Positions 24,310 to 32,211 of a stretch of DNA of 64,000 nucleotides are shown one piece after another (within the stretch, counting starts at the first letter, position 1; each line of letters opens with the position of its first letter). The notes under the pieces are model-generated. The model was given only the letters and a program-made list of their open reading frames with translations. It made no database searches and was not told the origin of the DNA. The DNA comes from a virus. The stretch spans positions 304,550-368,549 of the IMG/VR virus record IMGVR_UViG_3300028676_000003. The stretch is one strand, 5' to 3'. A program made the translations under genes and the position numbers.

Positions 24310-24663
24310 ATGGTTTATTTTAGAGACGGAGTATTACTATCAATTGGTAAGATACAAGACTTCGGAACATTCAAAAAAAGAGAATTTGTTCTGAAGACCC
24401 TTGATTACTACCCTGAAGAAATAAAGATGGAATTCATCAACGAAAATGTTGGAGTTCTTGATAAGTATTCAGTTGGTGAAAAGGTTACCTTAGCGTTCAC
24501 ATTAAAGGGAAACAAACATAACGGCAAACACTTCGTAAACATCAGAGCAGTCGCTATTGGCGAGTACGAAGGTGGACGAACAGAAGCCGAACTTAAGACG
24601 CTAGTCACTATGCACATTGATGTACAAGAGTTGATTAACGCAGGTAAAATAAGCGACAGATAA
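24310..24663 (+). CDS. DUF3127-like OB-fold protein
   Basis: 117 residues. GKIQDFGTFKKREFVLKTLD and YPEEIKMEFINENVGVLDKY with the VGEKVTLAFTLKG strand match the Bacteroidota-restricted DUF3127 family, an OB-fold resembling single-strand-binding proteins. A nucleic-acid-binding role is likely but unproven. Confidence 0.75.
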   Translation: MVYFRDGVLLSIGKIQDFGTFKKREFVLKTLDYYPEEIKMEFINENVGVLDKYSVGEKVTLAFTLKGNKHNGKHFVNIRAVAIGEYEGGRTEAELKTLVTMHIDVQELINAGKISDR

Positions 24664-24950
24664 TGGAAGTAACAGAAGAAGAAAGATTACAAGCTAAAGA
24701 ATTTTGGAACTCTTCGGATATAATGGCTAGAGAATACATTATTAATGAATATGCTACCTATTTGAATATCATTGGTGTTTATGAGGAAGATATAGAGATT
24801 TCTGAACATGATGCATTAGAGATAATGCAAATGGATTGGGAAACACTCATAAAATATGAAGGAGATTATCTACCTGATAGAATGCAAGCAAGTGATTTAG
24901 AAGAAAGTCTATATTATCATTTAGGACTAGCTGATTATAAAAAAGAATAA
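24663..24950 (+). CDS. Hypothetical acidic protein, 95 aa
   Basis: Helical and acidic throughout, with many aromatic residues. TAATG coupling to the OB-fold gene. No family recognised. Confidence 0.55.
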   Translation: MEVTEEERLQAKEFWNSSDIMAREYIINEYATYLNIIGVYEEDIEISEHDALEIMQMDWETLIKYEGDYLPDRMQASDLEESLYYHLGLADYKKE

Positions 24951-24952
24951 AG

Positions 24953-25081
24953 ATGAAAATAACAAAATTATTACACGACAAAAAAAATAGAATAGCGAGA
25001 TTCGGTTTTGGTTTACATGACGGAGAATGGTTTATTCGAGTTGATTTATGGTGGTGTGGTTACAGATTAAAAAGCAAATAA
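24953..25081 (+). CDS. Hypothetical micro-protein, 42 aa
   Basis: Reads MKITKLLHDKKNR and later WFIRVDLWWCGYR; basic with several Trp. It exactly fills the space between two genes (2 and 1 base gaps) in the same direction, which supports it as a real gene. Confidence 0.5.
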   Translation: MKITKLLHDKKNRIARFGFGLHDGEWFIRVDLWWCGYRLKSK

Positions 25082-25082
25082 A

Positions 25083-25436
25083 ATGTCATTAGTAAGACTA
25101 GAATTAAAAGAAGAACACATCAAGTTACTTAAGCATCTAAGATGGAGCGTAAAAGATAACTTGATTCAAGGTATTTCAAACGATGAAGATGCTGTACCGT
25201 TCGGAGAAAATAACATATACGAGGCAATTGACTTGATTCTTAATGGAATGCCACCAGCATTTGACCCATTTGAAACTGAAGAACTGCCTGAGTATTCTGA
25301 GGAACAGAAAGCAGAATGGGATAAGTTATATGCTGAATTACCTACGGCCTTGGATATTATCTTATTCAACGGAAGCTTCGAATTGGGGAAATACAAGACC
25401 AAGTATCACGACAGACATTGGAAAAAAGAAAAATAA
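25083..25436 (+). CDS. Hypothetical protein, 117 aa
   Basis: Soluble, acidic, mainly helical, with a Pro/Glu-rich centre (DPFETEELPEYSEEQ). Last gene before a terminator. No family recognised. Confidence 0.58.
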   Translation: MSLVRLELKEEHIKLLKHLRWSVKDNLIQGISNDEDAVPFGENNIYEAIDLILNGMPPAFDPFETEELPEYSEEQKAEWDKLYAELPTALDIILFNGSFELGKYKTKYHDRHWKKEK

Positions 25437-25440
25437 TTAA

Positions 25441-25477
25441 AATAACCTATCATTTATTTGGTAGGTTATTTTTTTTT
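25441..25477 (+). terminator. Rho-independent terminator overlapping a promoter
   Basis: A 12-base stem (AATAACCTATCA with TGGTAGGTTATT, one G-U pair) and 6-base loop, then T7. The loop edge holds the TTG of the next promoter. Confidence 0.85.
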
Positions 25478-25488
25478 ATGTACCTTTG
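25458..25488 (+). promoter_or_regulatory. Bacteroidota-type promoter inside terminator
   Basis: TTG at 25458-25460 within the terminator hairpin, 20-base spacer, TACCTTTG at 25481-25488, 25 bases before ATG 25514. Confidence 0.82.
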
Positions 25489-25513
25489 TAGGGTAATAAT
25501 AAAATAAGACATT

Positions 25514-25849
25514 ATGGCTTACTTAGGTGAAACACCAATAGAAATTTCAGAAACTGAATTCAAAGACTTCACACCACAAGATTGGGCGTTGTATTACATT
25601 CAAATGTATGGTGGGTTTGATGGAGCACATCACAAAGATTGGGTACTTGACCAAGTAGCTAGAATTCTTCATGGCACACCACTAACTATGGTTGAAGCCA
25701 AATGGGACGACCATGAACCTGAATTACGATTCACTACTGTTGAACCACCATCTCAAGCTTATCTTGATTGGGTTTTAGCTATGAAAGGTGAGTACGATGA
25801 GGAAAATGACGAGTATGAGTATGGATATGATGAAGGAATTGCACCATGA
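25514..25849 (+). CDS. Hypothetical protein, 111 aa
   Basis: Acidic, with Trp/Tyr-rich helices (FTPQDWALYYIQMYGG) and a very acidic tail (EENDEYEYGYDEG). First gene of an operon continuing to the PRPP synthetase-like gene. No family recognised. Confidence 0.58.
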   Translation: MAYLGETPIEISETEFKDFTPQDWALYYIQMYGGFDGAHHKDWVLDQVARILHGTPLTMVEAKWDDHEPELRFTTVEPPSQAYLDWVLAMKGEYDEENDEYEYGYDEGIAP

Positions 25850-26094
25850 CATACCTAACAGCCCTAGAAATAGCGAGTAACCATCCAAATGGTGATATCA
25901 AGATAATGGAAGGTCAAGATAAAGAAACTCTTAAATGGGCGGGTTTTATCTTCCTGATGAGAAATGGTGAGATTCATAAGCTTATGATATCTATGGAGCC
26001 AAGTGATATATGGGCGGGATTCGATACTCAAGAAGAAGCTACAACAAAAATGCAAGAGCTTATAGACTTTGCAATTAATTACGTTAACCCTTAA
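25846..26094 (+). CDS. Hypothetical protein, 82 aa
   Basis: Small alpha/beta protein (LKWAGFIFLMRNGEIHKLMI). ATGA overlap with the previous gene. No family recognised. Confidence 0.55.
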   Translation: MTYLTALEIASNHPNGDIKIMEGQDKETLKWAGFIFLMRNGEIHKLMISMEPSDIWAGFDTQEEATTKMQELIDFAINYVNP

Positions 26095-26103
26095 AACTAA
26101 ACA

Positions 26104-27078
26104 ATGTCACAATCAGTATTAGTATCACTTGACGGCCGTACAGAATTGGCCTTAAATATTATCAAAAGCGTTGCAAAACACTTTGGAGACCCAAACAATT
26201 ATGTCTTTTTAGACTTCGTTAATTCACAAAAATTCTCTGATGGAGAACTATGTGTGGATTATAAAAATTCTATTCGTGGAAAGCGAGTTTATATCCTTAC
26301 AAGTCCGAATACTTCAGACGAGATTATGAAAATGACTCTAGCGATAGATGCCGCTAAGAGAGCGGCCGCAAAGGAAATCATCGTAATTCTACCTTATTTC
26401 CCATATGCCCGTCAAGATAAAAAAGACCAAGCTCGTGGACCAATTGGAGCAACAATTATTTCAAAAATGATTCAAGTTCTTGGTGCTACAGGTATCATTA
26501 CATATGACTTACATGCTGACCAAATTCAAGGTTACTTTGATATTCCAGTAACTCACTTAGAAGGAAAGAATGTCTTTGATTCTTACATTGCTAAGATTGC
26601 TGATGAAGATACTGTTCTTTGTGGACCTGATGCAGGTTCTGCCAAGAGAGTTAAGAGAATGAAAGACCAATTACAAACATATCATAATACTTCACTTAAC
26701 ATTGTCATGTTAGACAAGAGCCGTAAAGAGGCAAATGTTATTGACGAAATGATTATCATTGGTGATGTAACTGGTAAGAACGTTATTATTGTTGATGATA
26801 TGGTTGATACCGCAGGGACACTATGTAAGGCGGCTGAGGTCCTAATGAATGCAGGTGCTAAGAGTGTAAGAGCCGTGATTAGTCATGGTGTTTTATCAGG
26901 TCCAGCTTATGATAGAATCGAAGCTAGTGTTTTAACTGAATTGGTTGTTAGTGATTCATTAGATGTTAAACCAAGTCCTAAGATTAAGGTAATTAGCGTT
27001 GAACAACAAATAGCATTTGCTATCTGTGCAATCAATAGTGATTCAAGTTATGAAGGACTAAGAAAAGAAAGATTCTAA
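26104..27078 (+). CDS. prs: Ribose-phosphate pyrophosphokinase-like enzyme (PRPP synthetase family)
   Basis: 324 residues, standard length. SQKFSDGELCV, LPYFPYARQDKKDQARGPIG (ATP and ribose-phosphate loops), TYDLHADQIQGYF, and the PRPP loop IIVDDMVDTAGTL are all present. Canonical role: ribose-5-phosphate plus ATP gives PRPP, the co-substrate of Nampt. In a recently described phage NAD+ rebuilding pathway, a PRPP-synthetase homologue instead makes ADP-ribose pyrophosphate. Sequence reading alone cannot distinguish the two. Phosphate product of the Nudix half at 12406 could feed it. Confidence 0.9.
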   Translation: MSQSVLVSLDGRTELALNIIKSVAKHFGDPNNYVFLDFVNSQKFSDGELCVDYKNSIRGKRVYILTSPNTSDEIMKMTLAIDAAKRAAAKEIIVILPYFPYARQDKKDQARGPIGATIISKMIQVLGATGIITYDLHADQIQGYFDIPVTHLEGKNVFDSYIAKIADEDTVLCGPDAGSAKRVKRMKDQLQTYHNTSLNIVMLDKSRKEANVIDEMIIIGDVTGKNVIIVDDMVDTAGTLCKAAEVLMNAGAKSVRAVISHGVLSGPAYDRIEASVLTELVVSDSLDVKPSPKIKVISVEQQIAFAICAINSDSSYEGLRKERF

Positions 27079-27416
27079 TGGACTATATTAATATAATCGC
27101 AAGACTTATCTTATACATTGAAAATAATGATTTTAAGGTAATATTCCCATCAACTACACTTTCGGATGATATTAGCGGTCAAATCAATTATATGAGGAAG
27201 GACATTCATGTAAATGAAGATTCACCCGAAGAGGTTATGTATACACTTATACATGAAGCGGGTCATATGCTTTCTTATATTAGATTATTTGAACAACAAA
27301 AACAAAGACAACCTAGTAAGGAAAGGAGAGAATTATTCGCTTTACATTATGGTTGGAAGGTTATAAAGGACCTAGAATTACCCATTACGAAAGAAATGTG
27401 GAGACAAAACTGTTAA
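27078..27416 (+). CDS. HExxH metallopeptidase-like protein
   Basis: 112 residues. TLIHEAGHMLSY carries the zinc-binding HExxH, and RRELFALHYGWKVI could supply the third ligand, as in small ImmA/IrrE-type peptidases. At this length it is a bare catalytic core. Single-base overlap with the PRPP synthetase-like gene. Substrate unknown; repressor cleavage is the usual role of ImmA relatives. Confidence 0.7.
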   Translation: MDYINIIARLILYIENNDFKVIFPSTTLSDDISGQINYMRKDIHVNEDSPEEVMYTLIHEAGHMLSYIRLFEQQKQRQPSKERRELFALHYGWKVIKDLELPITKEMWRQNC

Positions 27417-27425
27417 TAAACAACA

Positions 27426-27818
27426 ATGGAAGATAAAGAAAAAGAAAAAGTAGAAAAGATTATTTGTGTTTTAAACACACATATAGATGAGTTAACCATA
27501 TCGGGTGATATGATTACTTATAAGAATTACGAGAAAGATGTGATTGATGATATCATCATGTTTTATCCAACAACAAAAATGTTTGGTAGAATCTACAAAC
27601 CTCGTACTGTATTTGGTATTCAAGTAGGTTCGAAAATTGAAACTGAGGCTAGGGTTGAAAAATATGCTCATTTATATGCTAGAATTGATGGTTATTCATT
27701 CGATGCTGATGTTGAATGGTCAATGCTTTCTGAACTTCACGAGAAGATGAGCAAGATTAAGGAAGATAAGTTTATTGAAGATTTAAACAAATTATGTGAT
27801 GGAGAACAAAAAGTTTAA
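27426..27818 (+). CDS. Hypothetical protein, 130 aa
   Basis: Soluble alpha/beta protein with a charged helical start and end. No family recognised. Confidence 0.57.
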   Translation: MEDKEKEKVEKIICVLNTHIDELTISGDMITYKNYEKDVIDDIIMFYPTTKMFGRIYKPRTVFGIQVGSKIETEARVEKYAHLYARIDGYSFDADVEWSMLSELHEKMSKIKEDKFIEDLNKLCDGEQKV

Positions 27819-27939
27819 CTTAGAACCATCAGAGAACCAAGTTGACTTGTTCATTGTGTTATGTATCTTTTTACTAGCACTTAATGGATGTGACGGTTGG
27901 GGTTGGTTAATATTCATTTTATTCGTAAGAAACTCATGA
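27799..27939 (+). CDS. Small single-pass membrane protein, 46 aa
   Basis: A polar 17-residue start then a hydrophobic stretch (DLFIVLCIFLLALNG) and a second weak one (WLIFILFV). It overlaps the genes on either side by 20 and 4 bases, which supports translation coupling. Confidence 0.5.
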   Translation: MENKKFNLEPSENQVDLFIVLCIFLLALNGCDGWGWLIFILFVRNS

Positions 27940-28235
27940 AAAAAGTAGCTATTGTAGTATTCATTCTAGGACTAATCATTCTATTATGGAGTTGTGATAA
28001 CAGAAAGCGACCAATAAAAGGTCCAACTGAAATCAATTGGCAAATAGAAGTAGACTATCTTGACAACGTGAAAGATACAATCTATCTTACAACACCTTAT
28101 AGTGAGTGTGATTGTTCGGGTGATGAACCTGAAATTGCAACCTATAATGGAATATCAACACTAAGGCTGAATTATAAAGATATAGCGAGCTATGTCAAAA
28201 CATTCAGAGTATTGTCTAAAAATAAAGTAAAATAA
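27936..28235 (+). CDS. Lipoprotein, 99 aa
   Basis: MKKVAIVVFILGLIILLWSC gives a signal with lipid-type cysteine at 20, then a Lys/Arg-rich region and a beta-type mature domain containing a second Cys pair (SECDCSGDE). ATG 27936 makes an ATGA overlap. No family recognised. Confidence 0.62.
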   Translation: MKKVAIVVFILGLIILLWSCDNRKRPIKGPTEINWQIEVDYLDNVKDTIYLTTPYSECDCSGDEPEIATYNGISTLRLNYKDIASYVKTFRVLSKNKVK

Positions 28236-28236
28236 A

Positions 28237-28701
28237 ATGACAGAAAACGAGGAAATTCAAATATTAGAGCAAAGAATATCATTCAAAACGGCAGTCTTAT
28301 CAAAAGAACTAGGCTTCAATCAACTATGCGATACCCATTATTCTTATGGTGCTGGTGATAAAGAAGAACCTAAGACTGGAAACGTTTATCATGGTGGTTT
28401 CTACAACGCAATTACTGGATTTCCACGTCACTACAGAAATTCTGAGTTGGCTAATTGGGGGTTGCCTTATGGTGAATTTTCAAGTCCAACACAAGCATTT
28501 CTTAAAAGATGGCTTCGTGAAGTTCATAAGATAGAAATTAGTATCATTTGCTTTGATGGACAGTATCTTAAGTGTATCAAAGAAAATAGACAAAAAGCCA
28601 ATACCTATCGCCTAGACTATAAGGGAACATATGAAGAAGTTCTTGAAATGGCCTTATTTGAAGGTTTAGAATTATTGAAAAAACTATGCGAAGCAATTTA
28701 A
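28237..28701 (+). CDS. Conserved phage-type hypothetical protein
   Basis: 154 residues. The stretch FSSPTQAFLKRWLREVHKIEI resembles a motif (PTQALLQKWLREVH) seen in small proteins of many phages, whose function is not established. One base after the lipoprotein gene. Confidence 0.62.
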   Translation: MTENEEIQILEQRISFKTAVLSKELGFNQLCDTHYSYGAGDKEEPKTGNVYHGGFYNAITGFPRHYRNSELANWGLPYGEFSSPTQAFLKRWLREVHKIEISIICFDGQYLKCIKENRQKANTYRLDYKGTYEEVLEMALFEGLELLKKLCEAI

Positions 28702-28883
28702 ACGTTGGAGATGAGGTAGTTAAGAATGAGGAGACCTGGATTCCGAATGATTTTGACTCTTGGGGTCGAGGTATCGGAATAGGAATCGTAGTTGAACCAC
28801 CGTTTCCTTTAGATGATGCTGTAGATGTTCGTTGGCCTGATGGTAGATGTTTTGAAGAAATAAACCAATTAATAAAAATATAA
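28686..28883 (+). CDS. Small SH3-like/KOW-type protein
   Basis: 65 residues. LNVGDEVVKNEETWIP ... GIVVEPPF ... VDVRWPDGR is the strand pattern of small SH3-like barrels. Overlaps the previous gene by 16 bases and the next by one. The fold assignment is tentative. Confidence 0.5.
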   Translation: MRSNLNVGDEVVKNEETWIPNDFDSWGRGIGIGIVVEPPFPLDDAVDVRWPDGRCFEEINQLIKI

Positions 28884-29674
28884 TGGGAAAAGTGAAATCA
28901 TTCAGCGACAGAATGAAAGAATATGAAAGCTGTTACAGTATCAAGGTACCGAACAGGTCATATATGATTGTCCGCTTGGATGGTGTAGGATTTAGCAAAT
29001 ACACCAAACAATTCGAGAAACCATTTGATGATATCTTGTCAAATGTAATGGATGCAACAGCAATTGAGCTGAGCAAAGCATTCAACCCTAAATTTGCTTA
29101 CACTCAATCTGATGAAATCAGTCTTGTTTTTACAACACTTGATAATATCGATGCCGAAATGATTTATGACGGTAAGATTCAGAAGATTGCTAGTATCTTC
29201 GCAGGTAAAGCCACTGCGGTATTCAATAAAAAGATGCTACAAATGCTTACTACTCTTAAGTATCGTGAAGACGAAATAATCGAAAAGATTAAAACAGTAG
29301 ACTTCAACGAGTTAGACGCATTTTTCGATGCAAGAGTATTCGTAATCCCTGACTTAACAGAGGTTTACAATTATTTTACTTGGAGACAGCAAGACTGTAC
29401 TCGTAATAGTATCAGTATGGCCGCTCATGCCCTTTTAAAAGGCAATATGACTGGTGTAAACGGTAAAGAGAAACAAGAAAGGCTATTTCAAGAAGCTGGT
29501 GTTAATTGGAACGATTACAAGACCAAGTATAAAAGAGGTACCGTTATTAAAAAATACGATTATACAATTGACGTTGAGGGTAGTGAATTACCTGCCAACA
29601 GAAGTAAATGGATTCCCGACTATGAGACTCCTATTTTTACTCAAGATAAGGAATATTTGCAAGCATTAATATAA
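28883..29674 (+). CDS. Thg1-like 3'-5' nucleotide-adding enzyme (tRNA repair)
   Basis: 263 residues. IVRLDGVGFSKYTK at about 29-42 (metal-binding Asp33), YTQSDEISLVF with Asp77-Glu78, and the long signature FDARVFVIPD then NYFTWRQQDCTRNSI are diagnostic of the Thg1/TLP family, which adds nucleotides to RNA 5' ends. Bacterial-type TLPs repair 5'-truncated tRNAs by templated addition. With the RNA ligase and end-healing enzymes this supports a tRNA-repair function. A tRNA-His guanylation role is less likely in bacteria, which encode G-1. Confidence 0.92.
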   Translation: MGKVKSFSDRMKEYESCYSIKVPNRSYMIVRLDGVGFSKYTKQFEKPFDDILSNVMDATAIELSKAFNPKFAYTQSDEISLVFTTLDNIDAEMIYDGKIQKIASIFAGKATAVFNKKMLQMLTTLKYREDEIIEKIKTVDFNELDAFFDARVFVIPDLTEVYNYFTWRQQDCTRNSISMAAHALLKGNMTGVNGKEKQERLFQEAGVNWNDYKTKYKRGTVIKKYDYTIDVEGSELPANRSKWIPDYETPIFTQDKEYLQALI

Positions 29675-29699
29675 GTCTTGCAAATATATTCCATTATTT

Positions 29700-29730
29700 T
29701 TGCATTGAAACGATTAATTTCGTTCCTTTG
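29700..29730 (+). promoter_or_regulatory. Near-consensus promoter
   Basis: TTG at 29700-29702, 20-base spacer, TTCCTTTG at 29723-29730 (one mismatch to TACCTTTG), 31 bases before ATG 29762. An alternative TATTTTTG at 29695-29702 lacks a matching -33. Confidence 0.6.
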
Positions 29731-29761
29731 TACGAATAACAAAATACACACATAATACAAT

Positions 29762-31342
29762 ATGAAGTTTAAAGAAGTTACACAAGCAGACATTGATTAT
29801 GCTAGAGAGGTATACTTGAATAAAGATATGTCTTGGGATGATAGAATGAACCTGTTAATAACACACTTTGGAAAATCAGAAAGAACAGTCCGTAAATGGT
29901 GTTCTGAGAAGTTTAATTTCAAAGAAAAGTCAGAAGTTGAGCCTGAACAATACGTAAAAGCTAAAACTAAGACGCATGATGAAACAAAAAAACGTTTCAT
30001 TATAACATGGGCACAGAATAACACACCTGTCCATAAGAAGTTCCTTAAAAATATTAAGGAATACGCTAATTTTATTGATGCCGACATTCACGTTATTGCT
30101 GGTAGATATAAGAACCCAACAAGTGTTTGGACCAATAACCAAGAATCAGAAGAATTTTGGGCTGACGAAATACAAGACTATTTAGATGCCAACAGGCACG
30201 ATATTCACCAATTCGTTTCAATCCTATCTGATATCAAGGTTCAACCAACTGCTGTTAATCCAATGACTGGAATGCAAGCTCTTAGCGGTGTTAATTCATG
30301 TATCTTTGGTTCTCCGAAGGTACAGATGGAAATGATACCTGTATTGGATGGAAACAAGCCTAAGATGATGCTTACGACTGGTTCGATTACAAAAAAGAAT
30401 TATACTGATTCAAAATCAGGTAAGGTTGGAGATTTTCACCACACATTCGGATTTGCTATTGTTGAAATCAAAGATGATGAAACATTCTTTGTAAGACAAG
30501 TAACAGCCGATGATAGAAGTGGTTCATTTAGTGATTTATATAACAGAGTTGAAGACGGGAAGGTTACTAAGCTAGAGTCTATTTCTGCTATTGTTTTGGG
30601 TGATGTTCACTACGGCCACCACGACCAAAAGGTACTAGACGCTACAATGACATTTATGGATAAGCTTGTACCTGAGCATGTTATCTTGCACGATGTATTT
30701 GATGGAGATTCAATTAGTCACCACCAAATGAAAAATCCTTTTATCCAATATGGTAAAGAGATGGCAGGAACCAACGACTTGGCGAAAGAGGTTAACATAA
30801 TGATGGAAGGACTTGAAGCTTTTGAAAAGTTCAAGAACATTGTAATCGTTAGAAGTAATCACGATGATTTCTTAGACCGTTGGCTTATCAATGAAGATTG
30901 GAAAAAGCAACCAACCTATAAGAACTCTAGGTTATACATGAAGTATTCAGATATATTGTTAGAGCAATATGGTACGGATATGAATAATGTATTAGGTGTT
31001 ATTCCTAAGCTTATTAACGAGAAGTTCCCTGAGTATAAGACACTTGGAAGAAGTGCTTCTTATAAGGTTAAGGGTTGGGAATTAGGCCAACATGGAGACT
31101 TTGGAACAAACGGTAGCCGTGGTTCATTACTACAGTTCCGTAAATTGAATACAAAGATTATTGTTGGACATTATCATAGTCCTGGGAGAAAGGATGGTGC
31201 TATTGCTGTTGGAACGTCAACTCACTTACGAGTAGGTTACAACAACGGTCCAAGTTCATGGTTACAGTCACACGTAATCATACATAATGACGGTAGAGCG
31301 CAACATATCAATTTTATTGATGGAGAGTTCACCACTTTTTAA
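29762..31342 (+). CDS. HTH protein with C-terminal metallophosphoesterase domain
   Basis: 526 residues. Residues 1-60 look like a helix-turn-helix (WDDRMNLLITHFGKSERTVR). The C-terminal half from about 280 carries phosphoesterase motifs LGDVHYGHHD, DVFDGDSISHH, RSNHDDFLDRW, QHGDFGTNGS and VGHYHSPG. Large phage proteins with this catalytic domain include the T5 A1 nuclease that destroys host DNA, but I see only motif-level similarity. A DNA-directed phosphodiesterase or nuclease is the best guess. It has its own promoter and is followed by a hairpin. Confidence 0.75.
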   Translation: MKFKEVTQADIDYAREVYLNKDMSWDDRMNLLITHFGKSERTVRKWCSEKFNFKEKSEVEPEQYVKAKTKTHDETKKRFIITWAQNNTPVHKKFLKNIKEYANFIDADIHVIAGRYKNPTSVWTNNQESEEFWADEIQDYLDANRHDIHQFVSILSDIKVQPTAVNPMTGMQALSGVNSCIFGSPKVQMEMIPVLDGNKPKMMLTTGSITKKNYTDSKSGKVGDFHHTFGFAIVEIKDDETFFVRQVTADDRSGSFSDLYNRVEDGKVTKLESISAIVLGDVHYGHHDQKVLDATMTFMDKLVPEHVILHDVFDGDSISHHQMKNPFIQYGKEMAGTNDLAKEVNIMMEGLEAFEKFKNIVIVRSNHDDFLDRWLINEDWKKQPTYKNSRLYMKYSDILLEQYGTDMNNVLGVIPKLINEKFPEYKTLGRSASYKVKGWELGQHGDFGTNGSRGSLLQFRKLNTKIIVGHYHSPGRKDGAIAVGTSTHLRVGYNNGPSSWLQSHVIIHNDGRAQHINFIDGEFTTF

Positions 31343-31350
31343 TTTTAACA

Positions 31351-31383
31351 AGGATAAGCAAGTTTAATCGCTTTGCTTATCCT
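31351..31383 (+). other. Strong hairpin without T-tract
   Basis: AGGATAAGCAA and TTGCTTATCCT form an 11-base stem with an 11-base loop just after the phosphoesterase stop. No T-run follows, so it may be a 3'-end stabiliser or processing site rather than a terminator. Confidence 0.65.
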
Positions 31384-31396
31384 CTAATAACTCATT

Positions 31397-31753
31397 ATGA
31401 AAAATTTTTTTAAAAATATTATGAAAAGTACTATCAAGATTAACGGAGTGACATTTCATGGTGATAATGTTAGCATAGTCAATAGCAAAATTATTATTGA
31501 CGGAAAAGACGTAACACCCGATTCAAAAACCATATCAATTCAAGTAGAAGGGAATATCGGTAATTTAAAAGTGGATGTTTGCGACAAGGTGTCAGTAACT
31601 GGAAATGTTACAAACCTAACTACAGTAAGTGGTGACGTAAGTGTTACTGGTGATGTAGGTCAAAACGTTCAATCTGTCTCAGGTGACGTAAAATGTAGTA
31701 ATATAGCGGGTAAAGTATCAACAATATCGGGAGATATTAAAAATAAAAAATAA
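31397..31753 (+). CDS. Beta-repeat protein (adhesin/DUF4097-like)
   Basis: 118 residues. After a short basic start, repeats of about 14-17 residues with the pattern V-S-G-D-V (TVSGDVSVTGDVGQNVQSVSG) suggest a small right-handed beta-helix. No signal peptide. Starts at 31397 or the in-frame ATG 31421. Function unknown. Confidence 0.6.
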   Translation: MKNFFKNIMKSTIKINGVTFHGDNVSIVNSKIIIDGKDVTPDSKTISIQVEGNIGNLKVDVCDKVSVTGNVTNLTTVSGDVSVTGDVGQNVQSVSGDVKCSNIAGKVSTISGDIKNKK

Positions 31754-32211
31754 TGGCACAAGAAATCGAACGTAAATTTTTACTTGCAGAAGGAGCTACA
31801 AGTCCAGTATTTGGTGACTATATCAAACAAAAGCTTAGACAAGGCTACATTTCAGGGGACAAGGATAAAAACGTAAGAATCAGACTTACAGCTGATAAGG
31901 CTATCTTAGGTATCAAGTTTACCAATGAAGCAATTACAGATGAATATGAGTACGAAATCCCATACGCTGACGGTGAAGCTATCTATGCTAAAACTGAATG
32001 GAAGCTTGAAAAGAAACGTCTATCATTTGACATCAACAAGGTTCACTATGACCTAGACATTTATCCAAATGGATTACACATTGTTGAAGCTGAGTTTAAA
32101 ACTGTTGACCAAATGAACAAATGGGTTAAGCCTGATTGGATTGGTGAAGAAGTTTCAGGTCAATCAGAGTATTCAAATGTTGTATTAGCAAAAGAAAATC
32201 TTGAATTTTAA
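31753..32211 (+). CDS. CYTH-domain triphosphatase
   Basis: 152 residues. EIERKFLL at residues 4-11 is the CYTH signature; RQGYIS, VRIRL, and the later EYEYEIPY, WKLEKKRL and VEAEF strands build the eight-stranded tunnel with acidic and basic faces. Family members split inorganic triphosphate or triphosphorylated nucleotides/RNA 5' ends, or make cAMP. A triphosphatase is most likely. It may work on RNA 5' ends given the neighbouring RNA-repair genes; that is inference. Confidence 0.88.
   Translation: MAQEIERKFLLAEGATSPVFGDYIKQKLRQGYISGDKDKNVRIRLTADKAILGIKFTNEAITDEYEYEIPYADGEAIYAKTEWKLEKKRLSFDINKVHYDLDIYPNGLHIVEAEFKTVDQMNKWVKPDWIGEEVSGQSEYSNVVLAKENLEF

Noticed and set aside
31351-31383. Rho-independent terminator after the HTH-phosphoesterase gene
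   Set aside because: The stem is strong but no T-tract follows, so it is listed only as a hairpin.
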